64,000 nt of DNA from Gigantopelta aegis (lineage: Eukaryota; Mollusca; Gastropoda; Neomphalida; Peltospiridae): assembly GCF_016097555.1 (NCBI RefSeq), contig NC_054703.1, positions 15,783,890-15,847,889 of the forward strand, in the 5' to 3' direction. Position 1 is the first letter of the stretch. The number at the start of each line of letters is the position of its first letter. The notes under the pieces are model-generated. The model was given only the letters and a program-made list of their open reading frames with translations. It made no database searches and had not been told where the DNA came from. Below, piece after piece: positions 21,250 through 31,610 of the stretch. Both the position numbers and the translations under genes were made by a program.

Positions 21250-21472
21250 ACAGGCCATAGGATTTCAAATTTCATGGGAAACACCTTTTTTGTTCTATGC
21301 CTTGTGATCATGGGAACCCGTTGGAAACTGGTTTTTTTTAAATAATTATATATATATTATTTCCGTTGTATAGTCGTACTCAATATAATAATCGTGGGAA
21401 ACAAAACTTCGGTGCCATGATTTTATCGACAAGCTGCCGGAAATGATCATTTCTGTCAAATGTGAGGGCCTG
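21250..21472. mobile_element. MITE family D (CAGGCC ends) inserted in a SINE
   Basis: It starts ACAGGCCATAGGATTTCAAA and ends GTGAGGGCCTG, with duplications TTAAC (21245-21249 and 21473-21477). The flanking sequence reads as SINE V on both sides (GTTTAAC | AACTCCACTAGAGCAC), so it inserted into a SINE tail. An inverted relative is at 27404-27600. Confidence 0.75.
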
Positions 21473-21773
21473 TTAACAACTCCACTAGAGCACATCGTTT
21501 TATTAATCATTGGCTACTGAATATCAAACATTTGGTAATTCTGACATACAGTCTTAGAGAGAAAACCCGCTACATTTTTCCATTAGTAGCAATTGATCAT
21601 TTACATGTATATGTACCATCCCACAGACAGGATAGCACATACTACAACTTTTGATATACCAGTCGTGGTTTACTGGCTGGAATGAGAAATAGCCCAATGG
21701 GCCCACCGACGGGGATCGTTCCCAGACCGTCCACACATCAAGTGAGGGCTTTACCATTGGGTTACATCCCACC
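21473..21773 (-). repeat. SINE V copy
   Basis: Reverse copy from CTCCACTAGAGCACATCG to GGGTTACATCCCACC. It is the rest of the SINE split by MITE D. Confidence 0.85.
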
Positions 21774-22049
21774 AAAAAATAAAATGTTGTCGCTAGGAAA
21801 ATACATTTGCATAGATGCTTACAAAAACATTTGTTTTCTTAACGGAGACACCATTAAAGCACATTGGTTTCATAATCATTGGCTATTGAATGCCATATTG
21901 TCAAGTATCAGGAGATGATATTTTGTTCTTGTCTTTATCAATTTATTAGCAGGTTGAAATGATAAAAAAAACCTTTCTTCTAATTCATTAATGTGATACA
22001 CTTATAAAATGTCACTGCCCTATTTTACAAAGTAGTTACAAATGTATTT

Positions 22050-22085
22050 TCATTCTTTCACCTGCTTTCTTCTCTTGAAGTATCT
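22050..22085 (-). pseudogene. decayed fragment of the 25-kb transmembrane exon
   Basis: On the minus strand it reads YFKRRKQVKE, almost identical to YFKRRKQVKERK at the end of exon 24946-25231. The nucleotide match is about 25 of 29 (CCTGCTTTCTTCTCTTGAAG against CCTGTTTTCTCCTCTTGAAG). Stops lie on both sides. Confidence 0.6.
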
Positions 22086-22204
22086 TTATTACTCATCTAC
22101 CTACACAGTAGTGACACCAAAGTTATTCAGTTTCACTTTAATGTTTACATTTACCACAGTTTGACACCCAATAGCCAATGTATTTTTCGTGCTGGGGTGT
22201 CGTT

Positions 22205-22406
22205 TCCAAAGTTATCCAGGGTGCCTCTTGTCCTTGGCCAATTTAGACAAAGTGGCTACAACATTTAATCTTTGGCTAATAAAATATTCCTGAAATTATC
22301 AATATTTAATAATTTTCAAAGAAATACTCTAAATATCTGAAAATTAGCTAAACCAATTTTTTTCCAGTGTGAATGGTTCTTACTTTTGTTCTTTCACCTG
22401 TTACGG
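22205..22406. repeat. MITE family G relative (reverse) and second exon-end fragment
   Basis: 22232-22372 matches family G in reverse. 22376-22405 (TTCTTACTTTTGTTCTTTCA CCTG) resembles the donor end of exon 24946 and would read QVKEQK followed by a GTAAG donor on the minus strand. Confidence 0.5.
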
Positions 22407-22457
22407 TGTTTAAAAAAAGAAACGTTCAGCTATATGGCTTACCTGTATTACATACAT

Positions 22458-22814
22458 TAGTGTTTTCCCTAGCTTGTTTAAGCATGGTGCGGCACCATGT
22501 CTCAATAGACTAGTGCCATCTTCCTTAATCAGCACTATGTTGCCCGGAGATTTAAACAAGCATTTTTCAATAATTAATTCTAAAACTGCCTTTATAAAAC
22601 ACTTAGAAAATTTATTATTAATTAACAAAATATCCATGTAATATATATTTTTCCATTTCTTTATTAAAGCAAGCACATTAATTACATTAAATTTTATTTT
22701 TATTTCAATTATTTTTTGTCTTTAATGAAAAACAAAAGTGCCCTGAAAATGGTGAAAATGTCCCCAAAAGTGGTTAGTCTATCATGCCTTGCCAAATGTC
22801 TAGTGAAAACTCTG
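22458..22814. mobile_element. MITE family F (CAGTGTTTTCCCTAG ends)
   Basis: 357 bp. The left end TAGTGTTTTCCCTAG and right end CTAGTGAAAACTCTG form inverted repeats, with exact 5-bp duplications TACAT (22453-22457 and 22815-22819). It is hAT-like by ends and duplication length. Confidence 0.82.
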
Positions 22815-22922
22815 TACATGTACTGTAAATCTGGAAATGTTGGTCAGCATAAAATGTTAGCGAATTTAGCAAGGTCATACAAGATGCTAATATTTCATGA
22901 CGCTAAATTTTAAAGAGACATA

Positions 22923-24421
22923 TACTAGGCGGCAATAAAAACGCAATCTCGGAAATGATCATGGTTTATTTTATTATGCGAGATTCCACAAAAATGAAAC
23001 TGATACCACCAGTGAGACCAACCACTGGCCCATCTGACTGGCACTGTCAGCCGCCAACAGTGAATCGCGCATAACGTCTCTGGCGATGTCAACGTCATGG
23101 GGGTCAGTATTTCGTGTGACCTCCATGTGTTGCGATGCACGCCTGCAGCCTCCTAGGCATGGACATGCACAGGCGCCTCACCACACGTCGTGGGATGGCT
23201 GCCCCGTGATGCTGCAATGCCTGCTGCAGCTCAGCGAAGTTCTGTGGTGGATTCGGTTGGTTTTGAACACGACGTCCCAGCTCGTCCCACATGTGCTCTA
23301 TTGGGTTCATGTCCGGGGAAACTGCTGGCCAGTCCAACACAGTGACATGGTGGGCACGAAGAAACGCCTGTGTACGCCTGGCAGTGTGCGGTCGAGCGTT
23401 GTCTTGCTGGAAGACGAGCCTGTTTCCGCCATGCCGTCTCATCAATGGGAGGAGGACCGGCCGCAGGATGTTGTCGACGTAGTGTTGCGCATTAAGGTTT
23501 CCCTGTACCACCACGAGTTCGGACCGGAAGTCAGCATTGATGGCGCCCCAAACCGTGACTCCGCCGCCCCCGTAGCGGTCCCTCTCCAGAACACAGGCCT
23601 GCGCGACACGTTCTCCACGACGGCGGTAAATGCAACAACGTCTGTCCGTGACATTCACGTTAAATCTCGATTCATCCGAGAAGATGACATCTCGCCATCT
23701 CCTGGGTCTCAAATGCCCACCATTCCTGGCCCATAAGAGTCTTGCTTGACGATGTCTGTGCAGGAGGATAAGGCCACGGTAGGGTCGGTGGCAATGCAGT
23801 CGTGCTGCGGCAAGACGTCTCCGGACAGTTCGGGCGCTGATGAGTCGTCCCCTGGTTCCCACTTCAGTCCTGGCAGTGCTTGCAGCTGTCAAAAACCGAT
23901 TGCGCAGGTGCCGCAACCGTATGTTCCGGTCCTGTCTATTGGTCGTTACGCGTGGTGTGCCCGAACGACGGCGGTCATTGACGGTCCCTGTCGTCTGATA
24001 TCGGTTGAGGAGCCGATTAATGGTTGACGGGTGCACGTGGAACCGTTGTGCTACCCGCAATTGCGAGTTTCCGGCATTCAACAAGCCAATGGCTTGATTC
24101 CGATCGGCGTTGTTCAACCGAGGTATCGTGTAGGAGTGAGATACTCATTGCCACCCGCGTGTTCTGAGTGTGCCTGGGTATCAGGAAATGCACGTGCAAA
24201 GTGTTATTTCGCCAAGTGGTTGCGTGTGCGCGATTTACCGGATAATGCGTTTTTAGCGTTGTTCCCCTTATGTTGGGAACAGGCCGGAAGTCGACCTTTA
24301 CATGCTGCTGAAATAATGTGTACCACTGTACCATGTACATTGACGAATAGCGTCAACGAAGTCCAACCGGGACGTATATTATTTTGACAAAAGGCAATTG
24401 CGTTATTAATGGCGGCTAGTA
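22923..24421 (-). mobile_element. Tc1/mariner-like DNA transposon, copy 2
   Basis: Complete element of 1499 bp. The ends TACTAGGCGGCAATAAAAAC and (reverse complement of the right end) TACTAGCCGCCATTAATAAC form ~26-bp inverted repeats. TA duplications are at 22921-22922 and 24422-24423. One transposase frame fills most of the element. It belongs to a different lineage from copy 1 (different ends, clearly divergent protein). Confidence 0.92.
23104..24117 (-). CDS. Tc1-like DDE transposase, intact frame
   Basis: A 337-residue uninterrupted frame. The N-terminal helix-turn-helix region reads LRVAQRFHVHPSTINRLLNR, followed by the linker SGTPRVTT. The catalytic triad is D in VIFSDESRF, D in QQDNARPHTA and E in PDMNPIEHMW, with 34 residues between the second and third acids (DD34E). 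It ends GGHTKY, like copy 1 (GGHTRY). Start MNNADRNQ is the first Met of the frame and aligns with the family N-terminus. With both inverted repeats and TA duplications present, the copy is structurally complete; mobility is not shown. Confidence 0.93.
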   Translation of the reverse strand: MNNADRNQAIGLLNAGNSQLRVAQRFHVHPSTINRLLNRYQTTGTVNDRRRSGTPRVTTNRQDRNIRLRHLRNRFLTAASTARTEVGTRGRLISARTVRRRLAAARLHCHRPYRGLILLHRHRQARLLWARNGGHLRPRRWRDVIFSDESRFNVNVTDRRCCIYRRRGERVAQACVLERDRYGGGGVTVWGAINADFRSELVVVQGNLNAQHYVDNILRPVLLPLMRRHGGNRLVFQQDNARPHTARRTQAFLRAHHVTVLDWPAVSPDMNPIEHMWDELGRRVQNQPNPPQNFAELQQALQHHGAAIPRRVVRRLCMSMPRRLQACIATHGGHTKY

Positions 24422-24945
24422 TACATACCATTGATTAAAGCAAAAGGATAGCAAACAACAATAGTTAGTTAGCATGCACATTACTGCAATTTTCTGCTAA
24501 ATAATAAATTCAAGATGTCTGTAAGCTGCATAATGTCAAGATTCGTCAAAAACATTATGATGACCTGGCTAAAGTTCTATGTTGCTGATATGCAGGGCTA
24601 GCCCTGCCACTCGCCAAATTCTCCGACTGCCAACTTTAGGAACAAATGGCTAATTTTATTTTTTAAAACAATTAATAATAATCTTAATATTTTAATTTAA
24701 TTTCTAGTCATCCTAAAAAAATATTCATTTAAAATAAAGTAGTAATTGACCAGTGTTTTGTTGGAAAATAACTGTGGGTTTTGCTTCTTCTTCTTTTTTT
24801 TGATAATTTAGTGAAATGTTTTGCTCAACCAGAGCTATCTCTGCTAATATGTCAATTATTCGGATTTCGATCAATTTTAAGATCATTAATATTTTATGAT
24901 TCACAGTATATGTATATATATGACTATGTTTCCCAAAGTTCTTAC
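24422..24945. other. no exon seen, repeat fragment
   Basis: It contains GCAGGGCTAGCCCTGCCACT at ~24593 (a MITE-like end) and TAGTCATCCTAAAAAAATAT at ~24705, which recurs at 26200. Confidence 0.5.
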
Positions 24946-25231
24946 TTGCGTTCTTTGACCTGTTTTCTCCTCTTGAAGTAAATAAGCAGGAACATGGTGA
25001 TGAAGATCGCAGGAACAAACACGCCCATCACAATCAGAGCCACAAATGTTGTCTCGTCGCGCAAATCAAGATGGCCGAAGAAATCTGTGTCATCTGTGGT
25101 TGTTAAGTAAGTCTCTGTGGTTGTTAAGTACGTCTCCATGGTAACGTTCACCAGACTGGACGTACTATTCGTTGTGGTGCTGTAAACAGAGGCCTGCCCT
25201 CTGGTGGTCATCAGAGATGGTGTTGTGTCAA
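24946..25231 (-). CDS. transmembrane exon of a single-pass receptor-like protein
   Basis: A 286-nt exon with acceptor GATATATTTCAG and donor CGCAA|GTAAGA. It enters with two bases completing a codon and leaves after two. It encodes a Thr/Ser-rich stalk with N-glycosylation sites (NST, NVT) and a duplicated TETYLTTT phrase. Next come the membrane segment FVALIVMGVFVPAIFITMFL LIYF and a basic stop-transfer KRRKQVKERK. The orientation is therefore ectodomain first, tail on the minus strand toward lower coordinates. If unspliced it would stop immediately (AAG TAA). Its entry and exit phases equal those of the transmembrane exon at 47766, so it is either a paralogue's exon or an alternative 3' part of the sushi gene. 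Confidence 0.75.
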
Positions 25232-25276
25232 CTGAAATATATCAACTCAAACTGTACACATTTTATTATGATGATG

Positions 25277-25611
25277 CAGGGGACAATATTTCAAAATCTT
25301 AGGTAACCGGAAGTCAGTTCACGTGAGTTTTACTTAGGTAACCGATTGTTCGGTTATGTGAATATAGTTCTTGTGACCGACGAGTTAGGCCTACCTAATC
25401 TCCTAAAACACTTCAACTACGGTGCTGTGAGCACTACATTGGTGGTTCAAAAACATAAACTGATTTTCACTTCCATGACTGATATATGGTACTTAAATTA
25501 ACTTTAGAATGTAATTGTTCACCACGTAACCGATTGGCGGTTCTCGTGATTTCAAAGTTGCGTAACCGACACGCGAACAGAACAATGGTTCTCGTGAAAT
25601 ATTGTGCCCTG
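25277..25611. mobile_element. MITE family B (CAGGGSACAATATTTC ends), copy 1
   Basis: 335 bp with 16-bp inverted ends CAGGGGACAATATTTC and GAAATATTGTGCCCTG, and exact 5-bp duplications TGATG (25272-25276 and 25612-25616). Inside are several copies of GTAACCGATT..CGGTTA, some in inverted pairs. The second copy is at 29884. Confidence 0.92.
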
Positions 25612-25616
25612 TGATG

Positions 25617-27150
25617 ATTATTAGGGGTGGGTGATATTACCAGGTTTACAGGTTTATTGCCATATAAAAACACGATAAGATATATCATGGTACACTTTTC
25701 GAGAACCCGGGTTACATAATACTCTGTGGAGTCTCCATCATTAATCAGAAATGTTCGTTAAAATGCATTTCAATGCATAATTTCAATACATGTATGTTTA
25801 TTTTTGAAACATCTGAATAATCAGAATAGAATTAAACATATCGGAAAACGTTTGGGATGATATGTGAAAACAATAGTGAGGTCTAGATACAGACACTTTT
25901 GAAATGGCAGACAGTTTGAAAACGTGAAAACCAAGAAAGTAAAATTGGCAATATACACAGCAATTAAAAAGGATACATTCTGTACTGAGATGTTATCCAT
26001 TAAAACGTAAAAGGTAACTGGAGTTTATTATTAAACATACTTTAAATAATACATTAACATATAGAATTACTATAATATTTTAAACTTAATCAACATAAAG
26101 GGTATTTTACTTTTATGTTAACATAATATGTTAATATGTTAAGATATTAAGATTGTTAACATAAAAAGTAAAATATCCTTTGAAAATAACTCATAATATT
26201 AGTCATCCTAGAAAAATATTCATTTAAAATAAAAATAAAATATAATTAAAAAATTAAAAAGCAATGCATGTAAAATTTAACAATTTTTTGAGTATATTTT
26301 TATATATATATATATATATATGCATATATCATTTGGCGTGAGTCGCACGCATTTGTAACAGACATCATGCTCTCACGCAACATTATTATAATCTCACACC
26401 ATGTCTAAAAATAAAAATATTTTATAATCTTGGTTTATATTTTAGAGCTGAATAGAATTATATGCTGATTATGCAGGGTCTCTGAATTCGTTACCTATTA
26501 ATAATAATACAGCATATCGAACCTAACCTTAGTTCAATAACAACAATCACTCGCGGGTGCTACCAATGACCGACTTGTATGGTTTAACATTAACTGTATT
26601 AATTAGTAAAACTTGCACTCGCTCGATTTCCATTTTGGACTTAAACAACAATAAAAAACTTCGACCTGGACCCAACCATGAGTTTACAGTCCCTGGACCC
26701 TGACTTCTAATTTTCTCATGCCTAAGAACTGCCACAGGTTGACAGCTCTGATATATACGGTACATGAATAAGCTTGATTTTAAATGTATAGATCTGGGGT
26801 TTTTTTAGGATTTTGCAGTTATGTCCCCTTACATCTATGATCTACATGTATTGCCCAATACAGATTAGTAGTTCATGTAATTTGTCTCCACAATTCAAAT
26901 AATTCATAGGCTACCTTTTACAGTCGATGAATTCATCTTTCACCGTTATCAACTGAGGTGGCAATGTTCTCTGGAGTTATATCCCCTTACATCTATGACC
27001 TATTGTAAAGTTGTGATATTGGCATGTCACAATCTTAGTACAGAACCTGGAAGTAAAACAAAAAATGTTGTTATCTCTTTTTAAAATAAACATAAAGTTT
27101 GCTGTATTTGATAACAGCATTAGAGCACATTGATTAATTAACCATCAGCT
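25617..27150. other. no gene seen
   Basis: AT-rich sequence with a TA run at 26301-26322. The phrase TACATCTATGAYCTA near TCCCCTTACATC occurs twice (26826 and 26987), suggesting a short local duplication. No exon is supported. Confidence 0.5.
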
Positions 27151-27164
27151 ATTCATGGCCCTCG

Positions 27165-27710
27165 GAAGGAAGGAAATGGTTTATTTAACAACGCACTCAA
27201 CACATTTTTTGTATGGTTATATGGTATTAGATATATGGTTAAGGACCACACAGATATTGAAGGAGGAAATCTGCTGTCATCACTTCATGGGCTACTCTTT
27301 TTCGATTAGCAGCAAGGGATCTTTTATATGCACCATCCCACAGACAGGATAGCACATACCACTGCCTTTGATACACCAGTAATGGTGCACTGACTGGAAC
27401 GATCAGGCCCTCAGATTTCACGGAAATTATCATTTGCGGTACCGTGTTGGATAAAATCACAGAACCGAAAAAATGTTCCCATGATTATTATATCGAGTAC
27501 GACTATTCACCAAAAATAATAAATATATAATTATTTTAAAAAAATTGGTTCCAATGGGTTCTCATGATCAAAAGTGTTTCACATGAAATCTTAAATCCTA
27601 TTGGATGTCAAATATTTGGTAATTCTAAGCAAGTGTCGAGAGTAAACCTACTACATGTTCCCATTAGCAATAAGGGATCTTCCATAAGCAATTTCCCAGA
27701 AACAGGACAG
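27165..27710 (-). repeat. SINE V interrupted by inverted MITE D copy
   Basis: 27165-27403 is SINE V (TTTATTTAACAACGCACTCA to TGGTGCACTGACTGGAACGA). 27404-27600 is a MITE D relative in reverse (CAGGCCCTCAGATTTCACGG to ATGAAATCTTAAATCCTAT). SINE-type sequence resumes at ~27600 (GGATGTCAAATATTTGGTAA). Confidence 0.75.
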
Positions 27711-27736
27711 CAATAAGCCTCTTAACAATTTTGGGA

Positions 27737-28062
27737 GAGGCGAGACGTAGCCCAGTGGTAAAGTGCTCGCTCGATGCGCGGTCGGTTTGGGATCGATCCT
27801 CGTCAGTGGGCCCATTGGGCTATTTCTCGCACCAGCCAGTGCACCACGACTGGTACATCAAAGGCTGTGGTATGTGCTATCCTGTCTATGGGATGGTGCA
27901 TATAAAAGATCCCTTGCTGCTAATCGAAAAGAGTAGCCCATGAAGTGGCGACAGCGGGTTTCCTCCCTCAATATCTGTGTGGTCCTTAACCATATGTCCG
28001 ACGCCATATACCCGTAAATAAAATGTGTTGAGTGCGTCGTTAAATAAACAATTTCCTTCCAT
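27737..28062 (+). repeat. full-length tRNA-derived SINE V
   Basis: One of the best copies: A box TAGCCCAGTGGTAAAG, B box GGGATCGATCCTC, body CACGACTGGTACATCAAAGG and GTGCATATAAAAGATCCCTT, and tail GAGTGCGTCGTTAAATAAAC. Confidence 0.93.
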
Positions 28063-28324
28063 AACAATTTTGTGTGACCTATTTTCTGTCTGCACATTAA
28101 ATTTATGACATCATTTACATGAACAAAATGTGCTATGGAAAAAGGAGATGGGTTACCTGAATTTATTTTTGCATAGCATATAAATAGGTTTGTGTAATAT
28201 TTTCAATTCACAGAGGCATGCAGAAAACACTTTGATATACCAATCAGGCACTGGTTGGCATGGGGGAAAAGTCCAGAACAAGGGTTAACAGTTGTTATGG
28301 CTAAAGAAAGCTCGATAACGTTAA

Positions 28325-28710
28325 AGTTTGTTTTGTTTAACGACACCACTAGAGCATATTGATTTATTAATCACTGGCTATTGTGTGTCAAACATTTAGT
28401 ATTTTTTACATATATAGTACTTATTAGTCTCAGAAAAAACTGTTACATTTTTCAGTTAATACCAAGGGCTTTTTTTATTTGCACCATCCCATAGACAGAA
28501 TAGTACATACCATGGCCTTTGATATATACAAGTTGTGATGCACTGGCTGGAATGAGAAATAGCCCAATGGATCCAATCGACCATGCATCAGGTGAGTGCT
28601 TTACCACTGATAACACTCACTCTTGGTAGGACCTCATACCAGGAAGCGAACTCAGAACTTACCAGTCTTAAGTCTGAAGGCTTTTACCACTACACAACTG
28701 AGGCTGGTCC
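28325..28710 (-). repeat. SINE V copy followed by a tRNA-like remnant
   Basis: 28325-28615 is in reverse orientation. 28620-28707 (GGACCTCATACCAGGAAGCG ... CTACACAACTGAGGC) resembles a second SINE head. Neither is a functional tRNA gene. Confidence 0.75.
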
Positions 28711-29355
28711 TACCGAATAGCACTATTAGCAATTTAGCAGCTCAACGGATCTTTTATAGCTAGCTAGCAAGAATGTGTTATTTGGTCAGGACAAAAACCT
28801 ATACAGAATGAGTTCCCATACTCAGACGCTTATCAATACAACTACCGGTATATATCTGTTGATTATTTCATCACCGATTATCGGTTATAATCGGTTTGTA
28901 ACAATCGATCAACTTTTGATTACACAATCGTTAAAATTATATGAACATCAGAAGAAATTGAATCATTTAAACACTATGAACCTATATGTATTTTCGTGTT
29001 CACTGGGATAGACCCCGTCTGCAAAAGGCTAATTTTACTTATAATAACTATTTAATCTCTTTTTTCTTTATGTACAGATGAAAACAAACATCAACCCCAA
29101 CACACTAACATATTTCCATCAACTCCATCATCTAATCTGGAGGAACAGTTACAGTTAACGTATTTCCACACAATCCATTATGGATTTTTATAGTTGATCA
29201 TCACACTGGTTGAGACAAACTGATCAATTCTTGATTATAGTCGATCATTGGAACATGATCAATACTTAAAACTTGTCCAAATTAAATGGAAGTCAGTTTG
29301 ATTAACCATGACAGAGCATATATTCACCATTTCACAGACAGGATAGTACATACAG

Positions 29356-29603
29356 CAGGTTTTCGGCCAGAGGGTAAAATGGGTATAGCGCCATACCCAG
29401 ATTTTTTTTGTATATTTTAGTTTTCAAAGTTGACCTTTTGACAACATTAATTTCTCTTATCATTACTGTATGATGTTCTTAACCCTAACACTAAACTTAA
29501 CCCATTTTCTTTCTGGGGTAGGATCTCCATATCCCCTACACACATTGTAAATATTCAATTCCATACAGCCATACCCAAAAATTTCTTTCTGGCAGAAACA
29601 CTG
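29356..29603. mobile_element. MITE family C, copy 2
   Basis: 248 bp. The core GCGCCATACCCAGATTTTTT and right end TTTCTGGCAGAAACACTG match 15784-16005. Both flanks carry CACAGACAGGATAGTACATA (29333 and 29604), a SINE-derived phrase, so the insertion lies within duplicated SINE sequence. Confidence 0.78.
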
Positions 29604-29643
29604 CACAGACAGGATAGTACATACCACAGGCTAATGGTCTGAG

Positions 29644-29833
29644 CAGGGCTCACACTGGAACAAATTTGAGTTTAGCCAATTTTCAGAAATATTGAGTATT
29701 TTCTTGATATTTATTAAGATGTGGTTGATTTAAGGAATATTTTATTAGCCAAACACTAAAGTAAATGTTGTAGCCACTTTGTATAAAATTAGAGCAATTG
29801 GCTAATTGCTGTGGTCTCACCGACAGGGGTCAG
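29644..29833. mobile_element. MITE family G, copy 2
   Basis: It starts CAGGGCTCACACTGGAACAA and shares the GTGGTTGATTTAAGGAATAT core with 21056-21237. The right end is degraded. Confidence 0.65.
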
Positions 29834-30925
29834 TCTAGCTCGAGTCACCTCCAGCCTCCACTTGTTGATATTGATATGTAGAGCAGGGGACAATATTTCA
29901 TAATCTTAGGTAACCGGAAGTTGGTTCACGTGAGTTTTAATTAGGTAACCGATTGTTCGGTTACATGAACTATATTCACATACCCGGTGAGTTAGACCTA
30001 CCTAATTGTAAAACACTTGAACTACGGTTCTGTGGTACATTGGTGGTTCAAATGTATTTAAAAAATAAACTGATTTTCAAATTGACTACTGATATATGGT
30101 GTTTATAATTTTAGGATGTAATTTGTTCACGAAGTAACCAACTGGTGGCTCACGTGAGTTTAAAGTTGCGTAACTGACACGCGAACAGAACAACGGTTTT
30201 CGAGAAATATTGTGCTCTGTAGAGTAAGGCTAGAGGAAACTCTATATGCTGAAAAATCGAATTAATATATTAACTGCCTCTACCCCTATTGCTGTCTTTG
30301 ATTCTGATCAGGTAATACGTTTTTGTTATTCAGATTTATTCCAGTTTGTACACAATTAGTTGAAAAAGATGCATTTTCATATATAAATACTCTATACAGT
30401 ATGGCGTAAAACTATTTTGGCTAAAGCATTTTCAATATGGCTAATAAAAATTCCATTTGGCTAATTTTCTGGCTACAGGTATTTTTGATCCAGGGTGAGT
30501 CCAAATGGTTGCAACCTACTCGGTCTAAAATACAAATTTTTTCCCAACTTTATCTGATGCCACAGAGCTTTAGTTTGATAATTCTCGAGTCCAGTCATGA
30601 CATATTGAACTTACATATTGGTATCCAGTACCAGCGTGTCACGTGAGCACACACATTACTTTACGCCACCACAGGTACAGCACAGGTTCGTTTCGCATAG
30701 CGGCATCGGGTTTCTTCGTGTAGCGTTGCATGGTACTGGTTCACAACATTTAAGTTTAATGTCATGACTGGACTCGAGAATAATCAAACTTAAGTTCTGT
30801 AGCATCAGATTTAGGAAACAAATGTAGTTGTCTACGATTGCCAAAGGATTACATAGTTTCCTCTAGCTTTCCCCTACATATTAATATCAATAAAGGGAAG
30901 GCTGGAGGTGACTCGACCTAGTCTC
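29834..30925. mobile_element. large foldback element containing MITE B copy 2
   Basis: The outer arms pair: 29836-29881 (CTAGCTCGAGTCACCTCCAG...) with 30876-30922 (...CTGGAGGTGACTCGACCTAG). Inner arms also pair: AGGCTAGAGGAAAC at 30228 with GTTTCCTCTAGC at ~30856, and 30560-30640 with 30725-30815 (GATAATTCTCGAGTCCAGTC against GACTGGACTCGAGAATAATC). MITE B is inserted just inside the left arm. Confidence 0.75.
29884..30219. mobile_element. MITE family B, copy 2
   Basis: 336 bp with ends CAGGGGACAATATTTC and GAAATATTGTGCTCTG, and exact 5-bp duplications TAGAG (29879-29883 and 30220-30224). Same length and order of internal motifs as 25277-25611. Confidence 0.92.
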
Positions 30926-30934
30926 AATTATAGT

Positions 30935-31430
30935 TCATCAAGATTAACCTTGCGTGCAAGCACAAGGCGAGGTTTATCCTGCCTAGGCATTACACCGTCA
31001 GTGTAATTGGCTGCTAGAATCCGCTCAGTGAAAAAAACAAAAACAGTTGGGACTTTTTTCCTTTAATTCAAAGTGAAGATTGTTTCAAAGTAAGTATTTC
31101 TTGGTCTCCATGAGCTCGAAATAGATCACAATACATGATTAGGGTGGGAAAACGTGATGGTAGTTGTTATTTTGACCGCAATTCGTTCCAAGCAAAATTC
31201 TTCGGAAATGTTCAAAAGTGCTAATGGCTTAATGCCTAGGCAGGATAAACCTCGCCTTGTGCTTGCACGTGAGGTTAATCTTGATGACACTGTCATCAAT
31301 CCTAGACCAACTGTGCATCACTAGGCTATATATCTCCCCTACCACTGTAGTACCAGTTCATCACGATCAACGTGGAACACTACTTGACATGACAAGGTAG
31401 CTCGACGTTTATCTTGATGAACTAATCTCC
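30935..31430. repeat. 58-bp near-perfect inverted repeat and related arms
   Basis: 30935-30992 and 31230-31287 are reverse complements with about two mismatches (phrases AAGCACAAGGCGAGGTTTAT and CCTGCCTAGGCATTA), around a 237-bp loop. A weaker related pair follows at 31353 and 31410 (AGTTCATCACGATCAACGT / ACGTTTATCTTGATGAACT). It resembles a MITE with long ends; the target duplication is unclear. Confidence 0.88.
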
Positions 31431-31549
31431 CCCACCCCATTTATCAAAATAAACCTCACGTATGACACACACACACACACACACACACACCCCACCACCA
31501 CCACCACCACCACCAAGTAAATAAACAGAAATAACTGGTCTACATAAAC

Positions 31550-31610
31550 TGGTTATAAAAACGTAAGAATGTCATTATGTCACAATGACATTCTTACGTT
31601 TTTATAACCA
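31550..31610. repeat. perfect 27-bp hairpin
   Basis: Arms 31550-31576 and 31584-31610 (TGGTTATAAAAACGTAAGAA...) are exact reverse complements around a 7-base loop ATGTCAC. Confidence 0.95.

Noticed and set aside
23086..23736. 216-codon plus-strand frame
   Set aside because: Antisense shadow of Tc1 transposase copy 2.
27155..27352. Recurring peptides such as TTHSTHFIYGYMASDIWLRTTQI across the window
   Set aside because: They are translations of SINE V copies, seen in many places on both strands.
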